Shown: in pieces, positions 36,367 to 45,023 of the stretch
Numbering within the stretch: the first letter of the stretch is position 1
Layout of the letters: each line of letters begins with the position of its first letter
The notes under the pieces: model-generated
Told to the model about the DNA's origin: nothing
What the model saw: only the letters and a program-made list of their open reading frames with translations
Database searches by the model: none
Origin: Nitrosomonas ureae
GTDB lineage: Bacteria; Pseudomonadota; Gammaproteobacteria; Burkholderiales; Nitrosomonadaceae
Assembly: GCF_001455205.1 (NCBI RefSeq)
Contig: NZ_CP013341.1
Span: 682,001-746,000, forward strand
Direction of reading: 5' to 3'
Length of the DNA stretch: 64,000 nt
Position numbers and translations under genes: made by a program

Positions 36367-36750
36367 ATGAAAACACAAAAATTCTTTGCATTAATCTCTG
36401 TTTTGGCATTCAGCTTAACTATTTCATCAGCATTCGCAGTAGAAGGTATTGATGACAACGATCATGCTACATTGGCACAATATTATGAAAATGTTGCTAA
36501 GGAAACCGAAGCAAAATTGCAAAAAAATAAAGCAGCACTCGAAGAATACGAAGCACATTCTTATTACTATGGCAGACGAGGTCAGGATTTCAAATCCCAC
36601 ACAGCCGCGAATATTCGCGAATACGAGGCAGTGTTGGCAGAAAGTCTGAATAATGCAGACCTGCACAAAAGAATAGCGATGGGTCAAGGTAGTCCAGCAG
36701 TCAACAAGGCTCAACTTAATCTCAATCAAGATACATCAGCAATCAGATAG
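36367..36750 (+). CDS. Small secreted helical protein of unknown function
   Basis: A 127-residue protein with a clear signal peptide (MKTQKFFALISVLAFSLTIS, cleavage likely after SSAFA near residue 25). The mature part is helical, Ala/Glu/Lys-rich with several Tyr (LAQYYENVAKETEAKLQKNK; YEAHSYYYGRRGQDFKSH) and no Cys. A strong ribosome binding site TGGAGGA precedes the ATG and a strong terminator follows, so it is probably a monocistronic, possibly highly expressed periplasmic or exported protein. No family recognised. Confidence 0.78.
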   Translation: MKTQKFFALISVLAFSLTISSAFAVEGIDDNDHATLAQYYENVAKETEAKLQKNKAALEEYEAHSYYYGRRGQDFKSHTAANIREYEAVLAESLNNADLHKRIAMGQGSPAVNKAQLNLNQDTSAIR

Positions 36751-36790
36751 CCTAACCGTACCGCAATCGGATTTGGAATGAATCCAGTCG

Positions 36791-36822
36791 AAAAAAGCCA
36801 TCGATTTACCGATGGCTTTTTT
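36791..36822 (+). terminator. Rho-independent terminator after the secreted-protein gene
   Basis: AAAAAA, GCCATCG (36797-36803), loop ATTTAC, CGATGGC (36810-36816), TTTTTT. A perfect 7-bp stem with A and T flanks makes it usable in both directions. The remaining 270 bases up to the transporter gene at 37091 hold nothing I recognise. Confidence 0.85.
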
Positions 36823-37090
36823 ATTCCGATAACGACATTTCCGTAACCATAATAATAGAAACTATCATAACTTTCCCTACCCATATGCAATTGGCATTAT
36901 ATTAATATTCCTGTTTATTCCACGATATAACTGAGCGTCCCGCAACACACATAAAAGAACGTAGCACCGTCACACCACTGCTTCAATCTCATACAGCATG
37001 ATTGACGCGCCTCCGTCACTCCGGCATGATGCAAGTCCTTTGATGCCACAGCGTCTCTCGCAGATATCTCATCACTAAAATTCAAATTTT

Positions 37091-38473
37091 ATGACCATTA
37101 CTCCCAATCGCGAGTGGGCTTTGATTGTCGGCCCGTTGCTTGCAATCACTATGTTCTTTGCGATGTCTCGGTTTGGTTGGGAGGAACATGCCTGCTGGAC
37201 GGGAGCTGTGGCCATTTTGTGCGTAGTTTGGTGGATTTTTGAACCGATTCCGATTCCCGCAACATCGATTGTTCCGTTAGCGGTTTTCCCACTCCTCGGT
37301 GTATTGCCGCAGGAAAAAATAGCCATGGCGTATGGTAACGAGCTGATTCTATTGATGCTCGGTGGTTTTATCTTGTCAGCGGCAATGGAACGTTCTGGTG
37401 CACATCGACGCATTGCGCTTGGAATGGTCAGTCTAGTCGGCGGTGTCAGCAGCCGCCGCATTGTGCTGGGATTTATGGTGGCTTCTGCCGCATTAAGCAT
37501 GTGGATCTCAAATACTGCAACAACGTTAATGATGCTGCCGATTGCACTGGCGGTCATTACGCAGAGTCCCGACAAGAAATTAGCCATGCCTCTGCTATTG
37601 GCGATTGCTTACGGCAGTAATATCGGTGGTCTGGGAACACCGATTGGCACACCGCCAAACTTGGTTTTCATGCAGCAGTATGAGAATTTCACCGGAACGG
37701 CAGTGAGTTTTTCACACTGGATGAGTTGGGGATTACCTGTCGTAGTGATCTTTATCCCGATTGCCGGACTATGGCTCACGCGCACACTGGATTATCGCGG
37801 TGCATTGGTAATTCCTCCGACAGGTAATTGGCGTTCCGAAGAACGCCGCGTGCTAATCATTTTTGGCTTGACCGCTTTGGCATGGATTACGCGCCTTGAA
37901 CCATTCGGCGGCTGGAGCACCTGGTTTGATCTCAAAGGGGCGAATGATGCGATTGTCGCTTTAGTTGCTGTAGTAATTTTATTTCTGGTACCCAACGGTC
38001 GCGGTGGCAAGCTGCTCGATTGGCAAACTGCAGAGAAAGTTCCTTGGGGCATTCTGATTTTGTTTGCCGCAGGTATTTCTATCGCCCAAGCCTTTGTCGA
38101 ATCCGGACTATCCCGCGCAATCGGCGATCAACTCGCGATTCTTGCCAGCTTACATCCACTGGTCATCATTGCTGTCATCGCACTGAGTGTGACTTTTCTT
38201 ACTGAAACCACAAGTAATACCGCGACCACTATATTATTGATGCCGATCCTGGCGCCCGCGGCATTAGCGGCAGGCATTGAGCCAAGTCTGTTGATGGTGC
38301 CCGCTGCGATGAGCGCGAGCTGCGCCTTTATGCTACCCGTTGCCACCGCACCAAACGCCATTGTCTTTGGCAGTGGTCATATTCCTATAGCCTATATGGT
38401 GAGAGAGGGAATAGTATTGAATTTTATCGGCGTTATAGTGATTACAATAGTGTGTTATTTATTAGTTACATAG
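37091..38473 (+). CDS. DASS-family (SLC13-like) anion/dicarboxylate transporter
   Basis: A 460-residue secondary transporter with about eleven membrane segments. The two substrate-site SNT motifs are visible in WISNTATTLMMLPIALAV and TETTSNTATTILLMPI. The paired signatures NIGGLGTPIGTPPNLVF and ASCAFMLPVATAPNAIVFG confirm the divalent anion:Na+ symporter family. Candidate substrates are dicarboxylates, sulfate or similar anions, and the sequence does not decide. It starts at ATG 37091 and converges on pgpA with a 41-base gap. Confidence 0.9.
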   Translation: MTITPNREWALIVGPLLAITMFFAMSRFGWEEHACWTGAVAILCVVWWIFEPIPIPATSIVPLAVFPLLGVLPQEKIAMAYGNELILLMLGGFILSAAMERSGAHRRIALGMVSLVGGVSSRRIVLGFMVASAALSMWISNTATTLMMLPIALAVITQSPDKKLAMPLLLAIAYGSNIGGLGTPIGTPPNLVFMQQYENFTGTAVSFSHWMSWGLPVVVIFIPIAGLWLTRTLDYRGALVIPPTGNWRSEERRVLIIFGLTALAWITRLEPFGGWSTWFDLKGANDAIVALVAVVILFLVPNGRGGKLLDWQTAEKVPWGILILFAAGISIAQAFVESGLSRAIGDQLAILASLHPLVIIAVIALSVTFLTETTSNTATTILLMPILAPAALAAGIEPSLLMVPAAMSASCAFMLPVATAPNAIVFGSGHIPIAYMVREGIVLNFIGVIVITIVCYLLVT

Positions 38474-38514
38474 CGAATTCGAAGCCTGAATGAATAATAC
38501 GGAAAATATTGGAG

Positions 38515-39063
38515 CTAGAAATAGCCTTCGGATAACACCCACGCCTTCCACCCGGCCAGACACAAGAGGGTAAAGAATGCAGCCAGTAAATCATCGAACA
38601 TAACGCCAAATCCGCCTTTAAGATGATTATCGTAATAGCGGATGGGCTGAGGTTTGGCGATATCGAACAGACGAAACAAAGCAAATGCGGCTAATTGCCA
38701 CGCCCAGTGATCCGGAGTGAAGTACAGCACCAAAAGAAATGCCACCGTTTCATCCCATACCATGCCGCCGTGATCGGGATCTCCCAGTGCTTTACCGGTA
38801 ATACCGCAGGCCCAGATACCTAAGATAAAAAAAACATCAATCAGCAACAAAAAATAAACAGGACTGAGATAATGATTAAATAGAGAAAATAACGGGAAAG
38901 CAACCAATGTTCCCACTGTTCCCGGAGCAACAGGGCTTAATCCCGCCCCGCCGGAGAATGCAATCATATAAGCGGGGTGACGGTAAAGGAAATCCACATT
39001 CGGTCGGAATGATGCAGGTGAAGTATTGGATGAGTTGTGAATATCAGGATCTGAAATGGTCAT
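38515..39063 (-). CDS. pgpA: Phosphatidylglycerophosphatase A
   Basis: A 182-residue inner-membrane phosphatase that converts phosphatidylglycerol phosphate to phosphatidylglycerol. The family signature SGGAGLSPVAPGTVGTLVAF is at about residues 36-56, and the acidic motif DPDHGGMVWDETVAFLLVL near residue 97 is typical; several hydrophobic spans follow. It overlaps the end of thiL by 20 bases and is the last gene of the riboflavin operon. Confidence 0.93.
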   Translation of the reverse strand: MTISDPDIHNSSNTSPASFRPNVDFLYRHPAYMIAFSGGAGLSPVAPGTVGTLVAFPLFSLFNHYLSPVYFLLLIDVFFILGIWACGITGKALGDPDHGGMVWDETVAFLLVLYFTPDHWAWQLAAFALFRLFDIAKPQPIRYYDNHLKGGFGVMFDDLLAAFFTLLCLAGWKAWVLSEGYF

Positions 39064-40015
39064 AGCCTCGGATTTCCAAAGTCATTGCGTTTCCCTGCGC
39101 ATCTCTCACACTTAAACCTTCCCCTGAATAAATCTCGCCGATGCGGGTAAGCGGTATAGCCAACTCGGCGGAAAGCATATCAATTTTCCGGCGATTTATT
39201 TTGGGTGCCGTAAAGCATAACTCGTAATCATCCCCGCCAGCCAGCAGACAATTCATTACTACAGATTGCTGACGATATTTTTCCAATACTGAAGAGCAAG
39301 GTATATCAGTCATATATATCCAAGCTGCTTTCCCTGAAGCCGTCAAAATATGCCCTAAATCGGCCATTAATCCATCAGAGAGATCGATAGCACTATGCGC
39401 CAGACCGATCAAGCGTTGGCCCAGCTCCACCCTGGCGATCGGTGTCAGTAGCGCTGGCAGACATTGTTCAATTTCAGTGGGATGCAAAGCTAATTGCCCC
39501 AATTCATGCTGCAGGGCCAAAGCCGCATCGCCTATTTTACCGGAAACCCAAATATCATCATCCAACTTGGCGTCGCTTCGTCGTAGCGCTTTACCTGCTG
39601 CAACCTCACCAATAATTTGTATCCCGATATTCAGTGCTCCGGCAGTAGTATTTCCGCCGATCAATTCGATTTGATACCAATCAGCCAAGGCAAAGAAACC
39701 ATCACTGAATCCGGATAACCAAGCGATATTCTGCTTCACCAGGTCTTCAGGCAATGTCAGGGTCAGCAATACCCAGCGTGGCTTCGCGCCCATTGCCGCC
39801 ATATCGGACAAATTAACTGCGAGGGATTTATATCCGAGCTTGTAAGGATCTGCGTCAGGAAAGAAATGTTTGCCACACACCAGCGTATCCGTTGAAATGG
39901 CAAGCTCGATTCCTGTCGTTGGTGCAATGAGCGCCGCATCGTCACCAATTCCCAGCACTGCGCCTGACACAGACCGCTTGAAATAACGGTGGATAATATC
40001 GAATTCTGAGCACAT
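39044..40015 (-). CDS. thiL: Thiamine-monophosphate kinase
   Basis: A 323-residue enzyme that phosphorylates thiamine monophosphate to thiamine diphosphate. It has the PurM-like fold: GIGDDAALI with metal-binding Asp near residue 23, STDTLVCGKHFFPDADPYKLG, LSDMAAMGAKPRWVLLTL and AIDLSDGLMADLGHI. The nusB-thiL-pgpA order is conserved in many proteobacteria. It begins nine bases after nusB and overlaps pgpA. Confidence 0.95.
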   Translation of the reverse strand: MCSEFDIIHRYFKRSVSGAVLGIGDDAALIAPTTGIELAISTDTLVCGKHFFPDADPYKLGYKSLAVNLSDMAAMGAKPRWVLLTLTLPEDLVKQNIAWLSGFSDGFFALADWYQIELIGGNTTAGALNIGIQIIGEVAAGKALRRSDAKLDDDIWVSGKIGDAALALQHELGQLALHPTEIEQCLPALLTPIARVELGQRLIGLAHSAIDLSDGLMADLGHILTASGKAAWIYMTDIPCSSVLEKYRQQSVVMNCLLAGGDDYELCFTAPKINRRKIDMLSAELAIPLTRIGEIYSGEGLSVRDAQGNAMTLEIRGYDHFRS

Positions 40016-40024
40016 GCTGGAAAA

Positions 40025-40525
40025 TCACACGCGATTCTTAGTCGCCTTTTGCATTTGAATTTCAATGCTGCGCAATTGAGCAGCCAATTTATCCAACACA
40101 CCGTTGACGTATTTGTGTCCGTCACTCCCCCCAAAGGTTCTGGCTAATTCGATCGCTTCATTGAGAATGGCACGATAAGGAATTTCCGGATGGTGGAGGA
40201 GTTCGAAAGTACTCAATAATAAAATTGCAAACTCTACCGGACTCAGTTCATCGAGGGGGCGATCCAAACAAGGCTGGATAATCTTTTCCAACTCGTCAAC
40301 CTGTTGCAGCGCACCTTGCAGCACATGGGTAAAATGCTTTTCGTCGACATGTCTGAATTCCTCGGATTCACGCAACTGCTGTTCGATAAAATTCGTTGTA
40401 CCTCCCGCAGTCCGCCATTGATATATGCCCTGCAATACAAATTCACGCGCAATCCGCCGACGGCTTTTATATTTCTCCGTATTTTTTGCTGCGGGGAGAG
40501 GTGTATCAGGAAGTATGCCACTCAT
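40025..40525 (-). CDS. nusB: Transcription antitermination factor NusB
   Basis: A 166-residue all-helical protein that with NusE (S10) binds boxA RNA for rRNA antitermination. The conserved start RRIAREFVLQGIYQW and the C-terminal pattern FELLHHPEIPYRAILNEAIE with GGSDGHKYVNGVLDKLA are typical. It overlaps ribH by four bases (ATGA), so it is translationally coupled. Confidence 0.94.
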   Translation of the reverse strand: MSGILPDTPLPAAKNTEKYKSRRRIAREFVLQGIYQWRTAGGTTNFIEQQLRESEEFRHVDEKHFTHVLQGALQQVDELEKIIQPCLDRPLDELSPVEFAILLLSTFELLHHPEIPYRAILNEAIELARTFGGSDGHKYVNGVLDKLAAQLRSIEIQMQKATKNRV

Positions 40526-41007
40526 ATATCGACTTCATCAATTTTGATATGTAAATTGGCCACTTCCAGTGCAACCTGGGCGGCTTCCATACCTTTAGCG
40601 CTCATCCGGGAAATTGCCTGATCTTCATTATCGGTCGTCAATATGCCATTGGCGATAGGGATCTCAGCTTCAAGCTGCACCATGAGCAAACCACGTGCGG
40701 ATTCATTGGCAACTATTTCGAAATGATACGTATCGCCGCGTATCACGGCGCCCAGTGCAATCAACGCATCAAACTGATCGGACATGGCCATTCTTTTGAT
40801 CGTGAGCGGAATTTCCAATGCACCTGGCACGGTTACGATGAGAATATTTGAATCCTGCATGCCATTTTTTTTGAGCTCTGCGGTACAAGCACTTAGGAGT
40901 CCTTCACCAATATCAATATTAAAGCGGCTCATGACAATACCAACACGTAAATCCGATCCATCCAGATTCGGTTCAAATTCAAGAATATCGTCATAATACG
41001 GCATCAC
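40522..41007 (-). CDS. ribH: 6,7-dimethyl-8-ribityllumazine synthase
   Basis: A 161-residue enzyme that condenses 5-amino-6-ribitylaminouracil with 3,4-dihydroxy-2-butanone 4-phosphate. Visible are VGIVMSRFN, the VPGALEIPL loop, and the catalytic His in GAVIRGDTYHFEIVANES. Length and motif order are normal. It lies between ribBA and nusB in the riboflavin operon. Confidence 0.96.
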   Translation of the reverse strand: MMPYYDDILEFEPNLDGSDLRVGIVMSRFNIDIGEGLLSACTAELKKNGMQDSNILIVTVPGALEIPLTIKRMAMSDQFDALIALGAVIRGDTYHFEIVANESARGLLMVQLEAEIPIANGILTTDNEDQAISRMSAKGMEAAQVALEVANLHIKIDEVDI

Positions 41008-41061
41008 AAGCTCCTGTTTATTTAGTATAAGGATTACTATTAATTAATAAAAATTTAAAGT

Positions 41062-42162
41062 TTATTGTTTGTGCGTCTCAACGTAACTCGTCACTTCCAA
41101 TCCAAACCCTGTCACGCTGGGCATTTTTCTTCGAGCTGCCATTAAGCGCATTTTTCCTACGTTGAGATCTTTGAGAATTTGAGCTCCAATGCCATGATCG
41201 CGCAAATCTGTCTTAATCGGGTTGGAAAAATAAGGTTCCTGTGATTGAATACGTTCGATCAGTCTGGTCGAGCTTTCTTTGCGATGCAATAGTACGATAA
41301 CACCATGCCCTTCTTCAGCAATCAATTTCATCGCCGCATGGATGCTCCAGGAATGCGTGCTGTCATGAATATCCAACAAATCAATGACCGATAATGGCTC
41401 ATGCACGCGCACCAATGTTTCGGTTGCGGGATTTATTTGGCCTTTGACCAATGCCAAATGGGTCATATGCGTTATCTCATCACGGTAGGCTGCTAGCTGA
41501 AATTCGCCATGCAAAGTTTGGATGACTCGCTCAGCTACTCGAGTAACCAGGCTTTCTGTCTGATTACGGTATTGAATTAAATCCGCGATCGCGCCAATTT
41601 TAAGCTGATGCTTATGCGCAAATGCCAAGAGATCGGGTAATCGCGCCATATCGCCATCTTCTTTCAGAATTTCGCAGATTACCGAAGCCGCGCTTAAATC
41701 CGCCATCCTGGCTAAATCACAACCCGCCTCGGTGTGTCCGGCACGCATCAGCACCCCACCCTTCTGGGCCATCAACGGAAAAATATGCCCTGGTTGCACA
41801 ATATCCTCTGGCTTTGCATCTTTCCTAACAGCGACTTGGATAGTGCGTGCACGATCCGCCGCCGAAATGCCCGTTGTGACGCCACTAGCCGCTTCGATAG
41901 AAAGTGTAAAATTCGTACCCAGCGCCGCACGATTAGAAGATACCATCAAAGGGAGATCCAGTTGATGGCATTTCTCCTCGGTTAAGGTCAAACATATCAA
42001 TCCGCGACCATAGGTAGCCATAAAATTGATGGCTTCCGGTGTAACAAAATCCGCTGCGAGAACCAGATCACCTTCATTCTCTCGGTCTTCCTCATCAATC
42101 AGGATAACCATTTTACCCGACTTTAGATCGGCAATGATCTCCTGAATCGCACTGATGCTCAT
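41062..42162 (-). CDS. ribBA: 3,4-dihydroxy-2-butanone-4-phosphate synthase with degenerate GTP cyclohydrolase II domain
   Basis: A 366-residue protein. The N-terminal DHBP synthase domain (about 1-200) is intact: LIDEEDRENEGDLVLAADFV and RAGHTEAGCDLARMA carry the acidic and His metal ligands. The C-terminal domain (about 210-366) resembles GTP cyclohydrolase II but lacks the zinc-binding cysteines (no GDxxGSxRCDC-like motif; VIDLLDIHDSTHSWSIHAAM is in its place). Only the RibB reaction is therefore expected; a separate RibA must exist elsewhere. Confidence 0.92.
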   Translation of the reverse strand: MSISAIQEIIADLKSGKMVILIDEEDRENEGDLVLAADFVTPEAINFMATYGRGLICLTLTEEKCHQLDLPLMVSSNRAALGTNFTLSIEAASGVTTGISAADRARTIQVAVRKDAKPEDIVQPGHIFPLMAQKGGVLMRAGHTEAGCDLARMADLSAASVICEILKEDGDMARLPDLLAFAHKHQLKIGAIADLIQYRNQTESLVTRVAERVIQTLHGEFQLAAYRDEITHMTHLALVKGQINPATETLVRVHEPLSVIDLLDIHDSTHSWSIHAAMKLIAEEGHGVIVLLHRKESSTRLIERIQSQEPYFSNPIKTDLRDHGIGAQILKDLNVGKMRLMAARRKMPSVTGFGLEVTSYVETHKQ

Positions 42163-42183
42163 ATTCGCTCTTTCCGAAGTACG

Positions 42184-42783
42184 TTAAATGCTTAACAACT
42201 TTGCTACATAGCGTGCCAACATATCAGTTTCCAGGTTGACACGCATTTCCGGCGCAAGCTCTCTTAAAGTGGTCATCGCTAAAGTATGCGGAATAAGATT
42301 GATAGAAAATTCATTTCCTTCAACCTGATTAACCGTCAGGCTAACACCATTTACTGTAATCGAACCTTTATGTGTCAGATATCGCAGTATTGAATCCGGC
42401 GCCCGAATAATCAATTCATAACTCTCTCCTACGGGTTCAAATTTAACTACGAGACCAATCGCATCCACATGACCGCTAACCAGGTGGCCACCCAATCGGT
42501 CTGACAAGCGTAAAGCCTTCTCCAAATTGACGCGCATGCCGGTCTGATTAAGCCCTTCAGTGCAGCTTAACGTTTCTTGCGAAACATCCACGGTAAATTT
42601 ACCAATGATCAATGAAGTAACCGTGAGACAAACACCGTTCACAGCAATGCTATCACCGATCTTAACATCACTCAGATCAAGCTCTCCGGTAGAGATACAC
42701 AGGGATAAACCATTATTGCCATGATCAATAATAGGTCGGGTTTGAATTATTTCACCCACCGCTTGTATGATTCCGGTAAACAT
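42184..42783 (-). CDS. ribE: Riboflavin synthase
   Basis: A 199-residue enzyme that dismutates two lumazines to riboflavin. The two homologous barrels are each marked by a VNGVCLTV/VNGVSLTV motif, and the start MFTGIIQAVGEI is diagnostic, fixing the ATG at 42783 although the frame is open further upstream. It is the first gene of the minus-strand ribE-ribBA-ribH-nusB-thiL-pgpA run; no FMN riboswitch was recognised in the 266 bases upstream. Confidence 0.95.
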   Translation of the reverse strand: MFTGIIQAVGEIIQTRPIIDHGNNGLSLCISTGELDLSDVKIGDSIAVNGVCLTVTSLIIGKFTVDVSQETLSCTEGLNQTGMRVNLEKALRLSDRLGGHLVSGHVDAIGLVVKFEPVGESYELIIRAPDSILRYLTHKGSITVNGVSLTVNQVEGNEFSINLIPHTLAMTTLRELAPEMRVNLETDMLARYVAKLLSI

Positions 42784-43049
42784 CTCGCTATGTGTTTGCT
42801 TCGAATGACAAAAAAGGTGACAAGGACTGGGAATCAATGTTCGTTCAATAACCCGTTCGCTAGAGCTTTTACAAGTATACCTTGCTGAAATTGTAAATAC
42901 TTATCTCTGGCAAATTTTTACTTGAAGTCAAATTATTGGTCGACTGACACTCGAGCTCCAATAAATAGAACAACAGGGAATTAATAGACTAACGGAATAT
43001 CATTTTCCGCGACTCGTCAGGGTATAAGAATCCGACCACATATTTCTGG

Positions 43050-45002
43050 TTAGACCTGCAGCCAATAAAAAGACCGTGCAGGGCAGATTAAGCTCTCATC
43101 TGCTACATGCAAGGTTTCTCCGCTCAATAAATCTCTGATTAACTCGTACTGAAAGAAACCCATGTGTTGAAGTGGAGGAAGCTTCAGGGGTTGCGGTTCA
43201 TCATCAAAATTTCCAACCACCAGGACTCGCGGACTATTATTAATTTGATCAAATCGCGAAAATACAAAAAGATGGGGATTGTCCACATTCAATAATTCTC
43301 GATTGTTTCTATCTGCAAAAGCTGGTATCTCCTTGCGCACAGCAATCATTTTCTTCACCGCGCAAAAAATGCTGTATTCGACCGTTCCCGGTTGGGTCCT
43401 TAGCATTGCCCTGTTCCAGTCCATTTTGGGACGATGCGCCCAACGGTTATCTGTACTCTTTGATTCATCATCAAGATAGGAATCATCATTGAGCGTTCCG
43501 ATAGCATCTCCATAATAAAGCATCGGAATTCCGCCAAAAGAAAGAATCATTCCATGTAACAGGAGAATAATTTTAATAGCCGTATTCGTGGCATTAGCGT
43601 CATTATTCGCCAGCGCGTGCTTAAGTCCCGCGAGCGAAGCCAGCGATCCTGAAATACGCGCATCGCCCGTCTCCAAATTTCTCCCAAAAGCGAGTCCGGC
43701 TGCCAGTGATCCTTCAAAATTCCCAGTAAAATAATCAATTAAGAAACGTCTATGCGATAACGGCTCGTATCCGGCAGAGACAATATCCGCATCGCTGAAT
43801 CCCAAACCAATATCATCATGGCTACGTGCGTAATTGAGCCAAGTGGCTCGTTCCAATTTCTGAGGAATATTCTGTATACCGATATTGAGCAGTATGGCTT
43901 TTTTTGTCGCAACGGCGTCCCACAACAACGCCATATAAGTTGCATTGTAGGCAATCTCGCACTCTTTCGCATTGATAGCATCCTCACCGAAATACTTAAT
44001 AATCTCGGTAGGTGAGACTATGGCTTCCGCAATAAACAACACGCCTGGGGCAGTAACTTGACAACAATCTTTCATGAGTTGAAGGATCAGATGCGCTTCA
44101 CGCTCATTCTGGCAGGAGCTGCCTATTTTTTTCCATAGAAATGCTACTGCATCCAGCCGGAGAATATCGGCACCATGATTGGCCCAAAACAAAATAATGT
44201 CGAGCATTTCTATCAGCACTGCCGGATTCTGATAATTTAAATCCCACTGATAGTGGTTAAATACAGTCATTGCCCATTTATCCATCTTTTCATCCCAAGT
44301 GAAGTTACCTGGTGCGGTTTCCGGGAACACTTCCGGCATTGACTCTTCATAGATATCCGGAATCGACCGATCGTCAAAGATAAAGTAGTAATCCTGATAG
44401 GTCTTATCACCTTCGCGCGCTTTTTCGGCCCATTCATGCTGATCGGAAGTATGATTCACCACCACATCCAGCACTAGCAACATATCGCGCTTTTTCATGC
44501 TGGCGACCAATTTATCAAAATCCTTAAAGGTGCCGAATCGACTATCGATCTTGCGATAATCTCTTACGGCATAGCCACCATCGCTCTTGCCTTGAGGGCA
44601 ATCACAAATAGGCATGATATGCACCAAATTAACGCCCAGCTCCTGCAGGTAATTTAATCTTGAGAGCATACCCTTCAGATTGTCGGCGTATCCATCGCAA
44701 TACAGTGCCATACCCACCCATTTCTGGCTTAGAAACCAGTTATGATCCTTTTCCCGTTCCAGATCCGTTTTCCTTAAATGGCTTGGCCGATTGACGTATT
44801 GGCGCATAAGCGTTTCCACCAGATTTCGCATATGCTCTTTGAAATCCGGGCGATTCCCGTAAAGCGTATGAAATAGAGAGTAAATCGCATAGAAATTCGC
44901 ACCTAGGCGCGTATAAAAAAGTTGCAGATTCTGAGGCTTTGATTTTTGCCTCAATTCAACCAAAATATCATTTAGCAATGAATGTGAAATCTGTTCATAC
45001 AT
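43050..45002 (-). CDS. ams: Amylosucrase (GH13)
   Basis: A glycoside hydrolase family 13 enzyme of about 650 residues that splits sucrose and transfers glucose to alpha-glucan or acts in reverse. The (beta/alpha)8 motifs are present: LLVLDVVVNHTSDQHEWAEK, the nucleophile Asp in ADILRLDAVAFLWKK, the acid/base Glu in VLFIAEAIVS, and YARSHDDIGLGFSDADI. The helical N-terminal domain and the length fit amylosucrase rather than alpha-amylase. ATG 45002 is chosen, and a GTG four codons upstream is possible. It lies 22 bases after the sps stop. An sps-fruK-ams grouping is known from methanotrophs. Confidence 0.88.
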   Translation of the reverse strand: MYEQISHSLLNDILVELRQKSKPQNLQLFYTRLGANFYAIYSLFHTLYGNRPDFKEHMRNLVETLMRQYVNRPSHLRKTDLEREKDHNWFLSQKWVGMALYCDGYADNLKGMLSRLNYLQELGVNLVHIMPICDCPQGKSDGGYAVRDYRKIDSRFGTFKDFDKLVASMKKRDMLLVLDVVVNHTSDQHEWAEKAREGDKTYQDYYFIFDDRSIPDIYEESMPEVFPETAPGNFTWDEKMDKWAMTVFNHYQWDLNYQNPAVLIEMLDIILFWANHGADILRLDAVAFLWKKIGSSCQNEREAHLILQLMKDCCQVTAPGVLFIAEAIVSPTEIIKYFGEDAINAKECEIAYNATYMALLWDAVATKKAILLNIGIQNIPQKLERATWLNYARSHDDIGLGFSDADIVSAGYEPLSHRRFLIDYFTGNFEGSLAAGLAFGRNLETGDARISGSLASLAGLKHALANNDANATNTAIKIILLLHGMILSFGGIPMLYYGDAIGTLNDDSYLDDESKSTDNRWAHRPKMDWNRAMLRTQPGTVEYSIFCAVKKMIAVRKEIPAFADRNNRELLNVDNPHLFVFSRFDQINNSPRVLVVGNFDDEPQPLKLPPLQHMGFFQYELIRDLLSGETLHVADESLICPARSFYWLQV

Positions 45003-45023
45003 AATTTTATACACCCAGAATTA

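Noticed and set aside
42784..43049. FMN riboswitch before ribE
   Set aside because: The conserved FMN-element sequences were not seen in this stretch.
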